Source: Hymenoscyphus infarciens (Eukaryota > Ascomycota > Leotiomycetes > Helotiales > Helotiaceae). From it: 64,000 nt of DNA. Under the pieces are notes generated by a model. That model saw nothing but the letters and a program-made list of their open reading frames with translations, was not told where the DNA came from and searched no databases. The stretch is from positions 50,857 through 114,856 of the forward strand of contig LLCB01000192.1 in assembly GCA_001414345.1 (NCBI GenBank), read 5' to 3'. This document shows, piece after piece, positions 35,290 through 45,642 of this stretch; positions within the stretch are counted from its first letter, which is position 1, and the number at the start of each line of letters is the position of its first letter. The translations under genes and the position numbers were made by a program.

Positions 35290-36045
35290 ATTGAAAGTTA
35301 ATCACACCTGCTTAGGCTATTCTTTGGCAATGAGATATAAGAGGGTGATATAAGTAGTAAGGTATAGGTAAGAGTTTCGAAAAGCAGTAATTAACACTTT
35401 TGCTATCTAAATAATTATAAATACCTAGAATACTATCTAAGTAATAAAAAAGTAACCTTTTTACTACCTAAATAAATACTCTCTAAGAACAAGAGTATTC
35501 TAGTTATAAAAGAGGGATTTTTTAGCTAATTAGTCTTTACTAATCTTATAATTCGTAACTATAGTTAAGTAAGTTAGAGTATATATATTATAAGATTTAT
35601 AATAAGTAGTAGTAATCTAATCTAAGTAATTACTTAATCTAGTTAATTAGTACTTTCTAAAAAGGTTTTAGATTAAGTTATTCTAGGTTATAGGTTTTTA
35701 TAAATATTACTCTTTATTTATCTTATTAAAGAAACTATTATATAAAGCTAAAACTTAAAACCGCTTTATTTAAAGAATAGTATATAATTTAGCTAAAAGA
35801 AGATTATTAAAGAAAGAGAAAACGAAACAAACTATAGTAAATACTAGGAATAGCTCTAGAAACTTAGAGAAGTATAGAAGCTAATAAGTGAATAAAACAA
35901 TAGTGAGTTTCTAAACAGATTATCTCTCTTTTAAAACTAGAGTGCTCTCATTTTACTCTAAATTTAGAGAGCATTTAAATAGGTGGTAAAACACTTACTT
36001 TAGGATTAATTAGGTGGCATTCTAGGTATTTACGGTTATTTAGGT
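35290..36045. repeat. AT-rich island, RIP-like decay
   Basis: A block of about 0.75 kb made almost only of A and T, with many TA dinucleotides and stops in all frames, and sharp edges against normal DNA. In composition it matches the 51.5-61.2 kb block. No protein domain is legible. Confidence 0.6.
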
Positions 36046-36239
36046 AGCCAAAGTGTCAATTACCGTTAGAAAAGTGGTGTCTGTTGGAAAGGAGCTCTCG
36101 ATGGCTAGAAATTATCAAAAGAAACGTGCCGAGGAAATGGCAGGGGACCTAAACTTCCACTTCCGCGCCAATAAAAAGAGCCTTCCTCATGATGCATTGC
36201 AAAATCGCTTCCAGTCACCAATCCAGAATTCTTCCCTCC

Positions 36240-36830
36240 TCAAATAGTAGAAACTCTCAACTCCTTAATCCAAACCTGAACATCACACCTCTTACAAACC
36301 CAGCTAACCTCTTCCCCATCCTTAGGCTTACTCTCTTTCTCCATCCAAAGCACACCATTTTCCTTGGCATCAAACTGGATCCAATAATCCACAACACTCT
36401 CATCGATCTCTCTCCAAACCTCGGCCGGGAACATATGTGCTTCGCTGACTTCCTTGATTGGCTTTGTGTTGGAAGATATTGTCTCCACGTCTTCGATATC
36501 GCATTGGAAGATGAAATATCTTACGTGTCGGAAATCGCGGTTGAAGTCTGAGGCATTGGTGCAGATTTGGAGTTTGATTACTCGGTGCGAGGGGGGTGGC
36601 CAGAGTTTTGTTTGGGTAAGGGGGCGGGTGTAGGTGCGGAAGAGGGGCGTGTTTGTGAGGGCTCCTTGGTGTTTGAGAGCTTGGAGGGCTTCAATGAAGT
36701 GGTTGATATATAGATTATTGCTGATGCTCTGTGGAATCGGTGCCTGGGAGCAGCATATTGCGGTGGGTGGTGGAGGTATCACGTCTCTATGTGAGATAGT
36801 TGCGAATTGGGATGATGTGAAGCTCGCCAT
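36240..36830 (-). CDS. Orphan 196-residue protein
   Basis: Single exon from the ATG at 36830 to the TGA at 36240. It has no signal peptide or membrane segment. The central part is well mixed and protein-like (DFNRDFRHVRYFIFQCDIED, AEVWREIDESVVDYWIQFDA). The C-terminus has WVCKRCDVQVWIKEL, a single C-x2-C pair. I do not recognise the family. It lies directly beside the AT-rich island, a position often taken by lineage-specific genes. Expression is not shown. Confidence 0.6.
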   Translation of the reverse strand: MASFTSSQFATISHRDVIPPPPTAICCSQAPIPQSISNNLYINHFIEALQALKHQGALTNTPLFRTYTRPLTQTKLWPPPSHRVIKLQICTNASDFNRDFRHVRYFIFQCDIEDVETISSNTKPIKEVSEAHMFPAEVWREIDESVVDYWIQFDAKENGVLWMEKESKPKDGEEVSWVCKRCDVQVWIKELRVSTI

Positions 36831-37898
36831 TTAGGGCTGGTAGTCTATGGTCTCAAGTCGTTTGGTCTGGTTTCTTGGAGATGAAAGAGCGTCTGGAATC
36901 TGGTTGCAAAATGACTATAATAGAGGAACGGAGGTATTAGTCTTACTCACAGTCTGGCAGCATTCTTGTTCATAACTGTTGTGAATACATGAACGTCACA
37001 TATTCTTTGAATACAAGACATGAGTGAATCCATGAACGCTGAATGTTTCTCCTCATTAAGATTCTAAGTAAGACTTACACATCTGCCATTCGCTTCCCCC
37101 TCTCTGAGCTGGAGCGAATCGCACAACAGCATGAGGTATCTGCAAGGCAAATGGCTTGCCAAAAGGAAGCTTCTCTAAATTCTGGACAAAACCTTATAGC
37201 TTCACATACAAGTATGGTAGGCAACAACCTCAAGGTTCTATCAGTAGTGGCACGGCATGGTTAAGCGAGAGGTCCAAAGAATCTGGAATGTTCTTTTGAA
37301 GACATAGATTCCCAACTTTGATTGGTACTATTTGCATCCTTCTACTTTATATAACTCAATATAAATCTTTCCCATTTGTGTTCTGGAAGCTCTTGATATA
37401 CCAGAAGAGCTAGTCCATGGTCTAAAATAGTGATCTAGGGGTTATGTTCAGCTAAGCGAGCTGAGATTTTTAAGGCGTCATCCAAAATTGGGACTAAAAA
37501 AACCGTTGAATCTTATGCCTACTATCTATACAACTGTATGACGATGTAGCAGTAGAGCCAACTTGAAAGGTTTTCAAACAAAGCGATTATTCATACTTTT
37601 CTATAACATTTTGCTCCATACGAAGGAGCGCGTCGTTGTTTTTCCAATCTTCAAGTCAACATAGCAAATATTTAAAATGTCTATCAGACAATACAGTGAG
37701 TTGCGAGTTAAGCTTAAATTTGCTCACTTTTTTTATAATCCAAGCTTTTTTCTATTAAGGCTTTCTCTCTCTTTTCTTTGGAAGATAGAAAATAAAAGTA
37801 CTTCACGAGAAACCAACTCATGTAAACCATTTTTGAACCAGACAACTTCACACCGCTTCCACTATCCATATAATTCCATCTTTACCCCTACATTCAAA
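36831..37898. other. Intergenic
   Basis: No supported gene. The ORF from 37677 is only the upstream extension of the secreted-protein frame. Confidence 0.4.
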
Positions 37899-38314
37899 AT
37901 GAAGTTCACCTCGGTAGCAACGGTTTTGGCAATTTTGGGCGCGGTAACAGCCTTGCCTCTTGCTAGCAGTAAGTTGATCCGGTTTCGCAAACTCGCATTG
38001 TGTGTTCAATAAACTGATATTATGTTCTAGACGATGCCACAATTTCTCCGCTGTTCACACGGGCACCAGTGGAAAGTGCTGTCTTGTTGGAGCGGGAGAC
38101 AGCCTACCCCAAGGAAAAGGTGTTGAAGAGGGAGACTGTCTATCCCAAGGAGAAGGTCTTGAAAAGGGAGACCGCTTACACTCGCTGTGTTACCCGAAAA
38201 TCTAGCTTAGGAAAATGTTGCGAATCTAGGGTTGAGAGGTTGGAGGAATTGAAGGGGTTGGGGAACCAGAATACTTGGGGCGGTTTTGATGGTGCTGGAT
38301 CAGGTTACTATTGA
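37899..38314 (+). CDS. Small secreted protein with KEX2-bounded repeats
   Basis: Exons 37899-37968 and 38031-38314, with a 62-nt intron, give 117 residues. The ATG at 37899 (context TCAAAATG) opens a signal peptide MKFTSVATVLAILGAVTALP. The mature part has two tandem 12-residue units, ETAYPKEKVLKR and ETVYPKEKVLKR, and a third start ETAYTR. Each unit is closed by the dibasic KR and preceded by another basic site (LLER). The tail has Cys residues in TRCVTRKSSLGKCCESR and ends in a Gly-rich stretch, GAGSGYY. Kex2 protease cleaves after KR in the Golgi, so release of short Tyr-containing peptides is inferred. This is the layout of KEX2-processed repeat proteins, which include dikaritin precursors and pheromone-like peptides. 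A small Cys-containing effector is an alternative. Confidence 0.75.
38096..38167 (+). repeat. 36-bp tandem repeat inside the small secreted gene
   Basis: Two in-frame units, 38096-38131 and 38132-38167, differ at a few bases (GCC/GTC, AAA/AAG, GTG/GTC and similar), most of them third-position. A partial third unit begins at 38168. Confidence 0.85.
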
Positions 38315-38802
38315 GTTGGTCAATTAGAAACTTTGTCTCGAAAATGACAATCTGAATTCAGTATCGTCCGTGATATGTTTATGTTTATTTTTGTTTTCGA
38401 GAAATAATGTGTTTCTTCCAGAATCATACCCGGCAACTTCACGCTACTATACACCGAGGATTCTAGGAAACTTTGGGTTCCAGAGACAATCTTACAAGCT
38501 GGTATGCAAGTAAAGTACCAAAGCACCCAAATCTGCGAGAAATGCTATGCTGGCGAATTATTATGACGTCTCAATTCAAAAATTCCTTTAACATCTTCCC
38601 CTTTACTCTGTGCTTTTACCCAAAGATTACGAACAACCAAATCAGTCAATCAATTATTGATTTATCAAGTCATGTCTCCAGAAACAACTAACTCGGTTTT
38701 TCTAGGAATTATAGCTGCACATATTTTCACAGGTGTGTGTGTTTGATGAGGTAGCTTGAAATTTCACAAGTGGAATTTCATAGATGTGACCAATAAGAGC
38801 AT
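38315..38802. other. Intergenic between convergent genes
   Basis: No coding signal beyond short ORFs. Confidence 0.4.
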
Positions 38803-39572
38803 TTATTTCCCTGATTCTTCGATTGGCTCCCGGACCATAAAATGGTGGACATATGGCTCAATCGCACCAAATTGTGAGTAATCCGTAAACGCTGTCTCCA
38901 CAATTCGGAATCCTTGATCTTCGTAAAGCTTCAATCCAGCAGGACGCGCCATAACATGCGCCTTCTTGTGGTAGTTGTCTGCTATCTCAAGACCGCTTTT
39001 CACAAGCATAGTCGCGACTCCTTGTCGTTGGAACGTTGGCTTAAGTATCAAATAGACCAAAACTGCTCAAAAGAGTACGCTTGTGACTTGGATATTGTTC
39101 TATATAACAAGAAATGCATAGGGAATTATGTACCTAGATAGGGGCCGTTTTTCATAATTATTGCATCTGCCTCAACCAACGGAGTGCTGCGAAATTCCAA
39201 CATCTCGTCACTCCTCACTTTTGGCAAAGGAATGCTTGCTTTCTTTTCAAACAACTCGCTCTCTTTTGGCGTTGGTTCTGCCGCTTGAGCTTCCTTCCAT
39301 ACATTCTCCATTGCTAAATTGGGAGGGAGAAGCCAACGAGCATATCCGACGACTTCTCCAGTCGAAATCACTATCAATTTCTGGTGCCGTTTCGTGTCTC
39401 TGCCTGTAGTCAAGTTGAGTGGGAATTTCTCGGCATACCATGCAATTAATTTTTCGAGCGACGGGTCCTCCCAGCGGTCGAACCAGTGCCAATCAGCGCA
39501 CCAAGCACTCATTGTTGTTGTGGCGATACCATGAGAATCGGCAGGTACACATGGCTCCATAGAAAACTTCAT
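38803..39572 (-). CDS. GNAT-family N-acetyltransferase
   Basis: Exons 39134-39572 and 38803-39062, with a 71-nt intron (GTACAT...GAGCAG), give 232 residues. The N-terminal beta strand and helix (CVPADSHGIATTTMSAWCAD) and the central IVISTGEVVGYARWLLP strand are typical. Motif A is in the second exon: LVYLILKPTFQRQGVATMLV, in which Q-R-Q-G-V-A is the acetyl-CoA pyrophosphate loop. It is followed by ARPAGLKLYEDQGFRIVE, the usual motif B. This is the arrangement of the many fungal small-molecule GNATs; the acceptor substrate cannot be deduced. The intron removes a frame break that would otherwise hide motif A. Confidence 0.85.
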
Positions 39573-40263
39573 GACGATATCGAAATTGGTGTTTAGCGGC
39601 GATGCGTCCCACGGCAGCGGTCTCGTTGTCGATTGAAGAATTGGTCCCCGGGTTCCTGAACACCAATTCTAGTCTTTGCGTTGATCGAGAAGCGCAAGTA
39701 GACTCTAAAGGTAAGCTGATTCCACTCGGGGTCGTGATGGAGAAGGTTGACGAGGGGTTGAGAATCGGTTCCGACACTTCTCGGTACCTATGCTTCCTTT
39801 CGGAGACAGGGATTAATCACTCAATGCAGGTGTTGATTGGCTAGTTGATTGAACAAGATCTCTCATCTGAAAAATTGTCGCGGGAGTAAAATTGATTGTA
39901 TTCTATACTGTTTAATTTCTCGTTTGTAAAAAAAGAAAGATTTGAATTGTTTTAACCTAACTAGAATGAGCACCTTAAATTCTTTAATACCGCCCGCATT
40001 TCATGGAGAGGATATACTGAGTAATCGAGAAGATGATGCTTATCATGAGGAACTGCGGGGAAGGGGGGTCAGAAAACTTAGTTTCTAGAGTTTATTCTGT
40101 CTTACAATCGGTCTTAGAGGGTAACTGACTTCTAAAAAAACTGCTCTTTCCACCCCATGCGATGAATAATTTCTAACGTTAACACATATTACAAGTGGTT
40201 TGGTCCGTAATCATGTCAGGAGGCTCTGTGGGTTCTTGATAAAAACCACTCAGAATGTTATGA
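39573..40263. other. Intergenic
   Basis: No supported gene. Upstream sequence of the GNAT gene and of the transporter remnant. Confidence 0.4.
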
Positions 40264-41929
40264 ACTGATGCGGGACAGCCATTCCTCCTCTCTATGGGGC
40301 TTCATCCGTCAATAGTCTCCCTGGTTTGGCTTGCCGGTCCTATTTGCGGAATAGCCTTATAGCCATATATCGGATATAGAAGCGACAATCGTACCTACAA
40401 GTGGGGTGGACGAAAACCCTTTATCGTTTACGGTATACTAGTAACAATGATATTTCTCAATCGCCTTCCTTGGACGAGTGAAATTATAGACCTTTTGGGC
40501 CACTTCTTTAACCTAAATGCGTACGATACCCCTGCTGTGGTGTTGAAGATGATTCTTGCTGGTCTTTGGATATGGGCACTGAATGTTGCAATTCAACCTG
40601 TGCAGACAGGAATTCGAGCTCTGATCGTCGACTCTTGTCCAGCTAAGCAGCAAGTACAAGCAAGTTCGTTTACCAGCTGTGTGGTAATTATTGGTAGTGC
40701 AGTTGGGTATGGTTGTGGTTTTCTCAAGATGCCGAAAGGACCAGAAGTGATCGAGAATACACAATTCAAAGGACTCTGCTTCATTGCTTCATTGTCTCTA
40801 GGGTTTTGCTTCTCAATCACTTCGACTGCAGTAAGGGAGACGAGCATCAATCAAGTTGCAAAGAACTCGGGATATGGTCACGTCTACCGAGAGATAGCAA
40901 GAAGTATCTCTGTTCTTCCGCCGAGAATCAGAATAGTTTGTGTGGTGCAATTCTTCACATGGCTAACCTGGTTCCCATTTCTCTTCTCTATATCGACGTA
41001 AGTCTAGCCTATTCATTACATACTATTAGTGGCTAACACTGCCTACAAGATACCTCAGCAAACTATGTGAGTTTAGCATAGATATTCAATTCGAGGGGAA
41101 ACTAATAAGGAATAGATAAGTATTAAGTACTATCCGAGAAGAAGGGAAGACCCTCTTTTCGATATTACACTGCTCTCCAAGACCAATCGATACGACATGC
41201 AACCTTGGCGATGCTGCTATTCTCGGTTATTGCCCTGCTCACAAGCTTGGCACTTCCAATTGTCATCTCAAAAGGAACTCCAGTAACTCCTCGAATCAAG
41301 ACTACGCAGCAATCTTCGCGTTTTTTAACACAAGTGTAATTGGATGAGAAACCAAACATTTTGACGAAGGAGGACATAAAGAGCGCTGAAAATTGGATTT
41401 CTCTTGCTCGCGCATGGATGTACTCGTACGTGTTGGTATCCCTTTGTATGCTCGGCGTTACGTTAACAGACAATTTTTCTTTGCGCCGTGTCATTCACAG
41501 TAATACTTGGCATCTCCTGGGCTCTCACACCACGGGCACCCTTTGCAATTATTTGGTCAGAAATTGCAAGAGAGCACGGTGGAAAGTGAAGAATCAGTTG
41601 CCACGAGTTTGGCTGAATCGTCTTCATCATTAGCAAGTTCTTCAACACTGACATTTGCGAATCAAGAAGTGGATATTGATCAAATAGAGAGTCAGAAGAT
41701 CTCTTCAGGTCCTATTGGGGTAGATATAAGGTCAAGTGCAGCAACAATCATAGGTGTGCACAATATTGCCATTGCTATGCCACAAATTCTCTCTGCTGCC
41801 GTGGGCAGTATCATTTATGGGGGAATTGCTTTTTTTGAGCTGGCAGAAGCTAATGCGGTGGCCTGGGTATTGAGAGTTGGATGCTTCTCTGGACTAGCTG
41901 CAGCATACTTCTCTCGTGATCTTAATTAG
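40264..41929 (+). pseudogene. Sucrose/alpha-glucoside:H+ symporter (GPH/SUT-type MFS), decayed
   Basis: The frame from 40264 reads TDAGQPFLLSMGLHPSIVSL then VWLAGPICGIAL, a TAG at 40360, and PYIGYRSDNRTYKWGGRKPF. This is the conserved N-terminal transmembrane and RWGRRRPF-type loop of SUT carriers. The stop falls where the family has Q in QP, so CAG-to-TAG is the likely lesion. Further helices follow (IWALNVAIQPVQTGIRALIV, VVQFFTWLTWFPFLFSIST). After 41000 the text jumps frames: LAMLLFSVIALLTSLALPIV, then ILGISWALTPRAPFAIIWSE, then IIGVHNIAIAMPQILSAAVG. Some jumps may be introns, but the TAG and an in-frame stop after EIAREHGGK are not explained that way. Confidence 0.8.
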
Positions 41930-42749
41930 ATAGCATATACCGCAACTCTTCAAGAGCTACCAAGACCTGAATAAAGTGGGGATTTGCCAAAAATAAGATC
42001 AGGAGCTTCAAGTACGACTGAAATAGAGATTCTAATTTGAAGAAAACGACGCTGTTTCGACAAATATTATTTTTTGTTCATAATATCTGTTAAGCCTCAT
42101 ATCACCAGAACCCCAAACCAATCCCCCTCTCGCATAATATCTCTCACATAATACAAGCTAAAACATGCGTGAGAAAGGTTAGCGTGACAAGAGAGAGAGT
42201 GCGTCATTCCCGGTCTTGAGTGTTGACTCAATAGGATGCAAATTTTGATGTGTGATTGCGTGGCTGGAGGCCGGTAGTTCCGTTTTTCTCAGCTTCGTCC
42301 CATTGCTCCCAGGAAGTACAACCAAAGGACCAGTAGGCGTACGGCATGTTGTTTTATCTTGCTAGATTGGAAACCTCCTCTCTTCCTGTTCTGTACACAC
42401 TGGAAAAGTATAGAAGAATGTTGTGCAAGGAGCAGAGTAAAAACAATCGCTATCCAGGCAAATCAGTTGACTAGTTTAAAAATCGTTGGTATTTTTGAGT
42501 GGCTCTCTCTCATAGTGATCTTCAGGGCCCTACGCGTGCTCTGCTTAGCTTCGCCCTAGATCCTCTTTCTGTAGTACTATATTCTCAGCCACCCGACTTT
42601 GATGACGAAGTGGCGGATCTTACTTCAATGGCTCTCTACAGACTCCTACATCAAAAAGCTCCGCATATCCGTAAATATAGGTAAGCGAATCTTTCAAACC
42701 ATTGCCCTTTTTCTTGCACGACCTCGCAAACTTTAATTCCATTCTCAGT
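41930..42749. other. Intergenic, promoter side of the GMC gene
   Basis: No coding signal recognised. Contains small ORFs only. Confidence 0.4.
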
Positions 42750-44749
42750 ATGGATTCGCCTTCAAATATGTTCAAGTTCGTCTATCTTGCGACACTACTT
42801 CTTGAAGGCACTGCAGCTTCGCGCTTTGGAAGTCCAACGTACTCGAACAATTTCGGAATTCCAGGTGTGAACGCCACATACGATTGTAAGTGTAGGCCAA
42901 ACACACATGTACCAGATCACCGTCTAAATTGTTACGTTCTTAGATGTCATTGTCGGCGGTGGAACAGCTGGACTAGCATTGGCCTCACGTCTTGCTGAAA
43001 ACCAGACAATTTCGATTGCTGTCATTGAAGCAGGAGGTTTCTACGAGCAAGAAAGCGGGAACCAAACGCTGGTGCCGGGGTATTACATTCCGAATACAGC
43101 TGTACAATCCATAAACTGGAACTTCGAAACGGCTCCACAACCACAACTGTACGGCAACACAGTTTCGTATGCACGTGGCCGAACTCTCGGCGGCTCGTCT
43201 GCCCTGAATGCTATGCTCTATCAGCGTTCAACAGTGGGCGCTCAGCAGGCCTGGGCGAATGCAGTGGGAGATGAAAGCTATACCTTTGAAAATCTTTTGC
43301 CATTCTATGAGATGAGTGCAAACTATACGGTGCCAGATACCATGAAAAGAGCAACCAACGCCTCAGTCCCCAGCCAAAGGGGGTACAAGGCTGGTGGTGG
43401 ACCTCTTCACGTTTCTTTCCCAAATTCTGCAGCTCCTTTCTCATCATGGGGACAGCTCGGACTTCGAGCAATAGGTATTGCTGACATTGAGGACTTCAGC
43501 AGTGGAGCTCTCATTGGGAGTCAATATTGTCCTTTGACAATTAGACCAGATGACCAGACGAGATCTTCCAGTGAAGCAAGTTACCTGCAAGCCTCATTTG
43601 CGCGCAACGAACTCTATCCGAATATGGCCATCTACATACATACTATGGCGGAAAAGATTGTGTTTGATGGCAACGTAACTGCAACAGGAGTTCTCGTCAA
43701 AAGTAATGGAGTCTCATATCTACTGAATGCCACCAAGGAAGTCGTTGTATCTGCTGGCACTTTCCAATCTCCACAGCTTCTAATGGTCAGTGGCATTGGA
43801 CCGAAAGCCGAGTTAGACAAACACAACATTACAATAATTGCTAACCGACCCGGAGTTGGTGGTAACATGTGGGACCATGTGCTGTGGCCTGTAACTCACC
43901 AAATCAACACTGCTTCGGTTTCCGTCTTGCAAGATCCCATTGAGGCTGCAAGACAGTCACAGCTTTACAACATTAATCAAACTGGCATACTAACTACCAA
44001 CAATGCCGAGTATCTCGGCTGGGAGAAAGTCCCGGCGAACTATAAAGCAAACATGTCGGCAACGGTAGACATTTCTACGCCCTTAGTGAGACTTAAATTT
44101 TCTAACATTAAATAAAAGGCTATTCGCGATCTTGCCACTTTCCCGGCTGACTGGCCCGACATCGAGCATGTAGTCATCAACTTCAACCCAGGAACCTACT
44201 TGGCGGGCAACATATCTTACGGCACCCTTGAACCAGCTCTCATTACGCCATTATCGCGAGGCAACATCTCATTAAATTCCAGCAGCATGGATGACCCACC
44301 AATAATCAATGTAGGTTGGCTCACCAATAAGACGGATCTCGAGACAGGAGTCATTGCTATTAAGCGAGCTCGTGAGTTCTGGGCTGCCACAGTAATGCAA
44401 GGAGTCATCGTTGGTCCTGAGGTACTTCCGGGAGAGAACATAAGCACTGATGCTCAGATTGAAGACTGGCTCCGAAGCCACGTGCAAACTGTCTATCACG
44501 CCAGTTGTACATGCAAGATGGGGAAGCTGTCAGATCCGCTCGCCGTCACCGACAGCAGAGCAAGGGTCATTGGTGTCAGCGCCTTAAGAGTTGTTGATGC
44601 ATCAACGTTCCCGCTGCTTCCACCCGGCCATCCTCAAAGTACTATTTGTAAGTCCTTTTTGCGAGGCACATCATCATCGCAATTTGACTAACATATTCTT
44701 AGATGCCTTGGCCGAGAAAATCGCGCACCATATCATTACGGGCACATAG
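42750..44749 (+). CDS. Secreted GMC oxidoreductase (AA3-type flavoenzyme)
   Basis: Four exons (42750-42885, 42944-44064, 44119-44647, 44703-44749) give 610 residues. A signal peptide follows MFKFVYLATLLLEGTAAS; the first Met (42750) or Met-7 may be used. The FAD-binding dinucleotide motif is YVIVGGGTAGLALASRLAEN, split by the first intron. GMC signatures follow: SYARGRTLGGSSALNAMLYQ and AGTFQSPQLLMVSGIGP. The catalytic pair is YHASCTCKMG (His) and GHPQSTIYALAEKI (second His). Many N-glycosylation sequons are present. The second intron (54 nt, GTAGAC donor) is inferred because it removes a TAA and restores MSATAIRDLATFPADWPD spacing. The family oxidises alcohols or sugars outside the cell; the substrate is unknown. 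Confidence 0.9.
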
Positions 44750-45642
44750 TGATTTGTTGGCGAATGAGGATTCTCAGAGACACGTAGTAAGAGATCGCGC
44801 CATTGCTCCGCGTGCACCGAATTCAGATTGAGTGTGCGAAATTATCTAGGGAAATTTGAAGAATTGTTCGAGAATTTTTAGAAGAATAACAAAGTCGACT
44901 TCTTGTTTCTCCTAAATACTCTTGGATAATACTTTTCATTAACCAAGGCAGTTTCGCACAATTAAAGTAACGTAGGTGGACCCAGTGCAATGCCTGGAGC
45001 TCTTACTTGCAAAGCATTACCTATGGTAGCCGAACGTGTCTGGCAATGAAATGAATAAATGGAATTGCGGCTTAGGGCCATGAAGAGTAGAAATTTAACA
45101 AGATTCCTTCCTCATCTCTGCGAATTAATTTATTTCCTGATGAACCTTTCAATCTCCTCGCTTGGCACTAAGGGCAAGTGGTGATGCGCCCTAGCTAAGA
45201 TGCTCAAAGAAATTCCGTTCCCAAACCTCCTTAAATCAATCTCAATAACTTTCATTGTATTCAAGGAGGCGCTAAAAACAATAAACAAGCTCAAATCAAG
45301 AATTGTAAAGTAATAAACAGTAACGAAATCTCAAATCGAGTAAAGAAAACAAAAACAAGGAGCGCTCGTCTTCATCGTATATTCGACAATTGAACAATTC
45401 CGAGCGTCATTACAATTCAGCGAGCAACCACATGCTAAGCCAAATAATAATACCACCCAGATCTTGATACCAAACTCTATTGATTGTTTCTACACATCCT
45501 CTATACTCAATTGGAATCAGTCTCATGATCTCGGCCGTAATCCTACAGTTGAAAGCAAATCCCTAGTTCCCAATTCTTAGGAAATCCATCATTGGTACAA
45601 GACAGAACGCCTCCCATGCGATAAACCCATCGAACTTCTCAG
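44750..45642. other. Intergenic between convergent genes
   Basis: Holds a small terminal-inverted-repeat hairpin (44833-44959, listed separately) and otherwise no coding signal. Confidence 0.45.
44833..44959. repeat. Possible miniature inverted-repeat element (127 bp)
   Basis: TGTGCGAAA (44833-44841) is mirrored exactly by TTTCGCACA (44951-44959). Inside, ATTATCTAGG faces CTTGGATAAT and TTTTTAGAAG faces CTTCTTG, so the whole segment could fold as an imperfect hairpin. No clear target duplication. Confidence 0.45.

Noticed and set aside
37899..38314. A dikaritin-type biosynthetic cluster around the repeat precursor
   Set aside because: No DUF3328 (UstYa-like) oxidase, tyrosinase or peptidase gene is present in the surrounding window.
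44086..44118. 33-nt intron with GTGAGA donor in the GMC gene
   Set aside because: Too short for fungal splicing and leaves surplus residues; the GTAGAC donor at 44065 restores family spacing.
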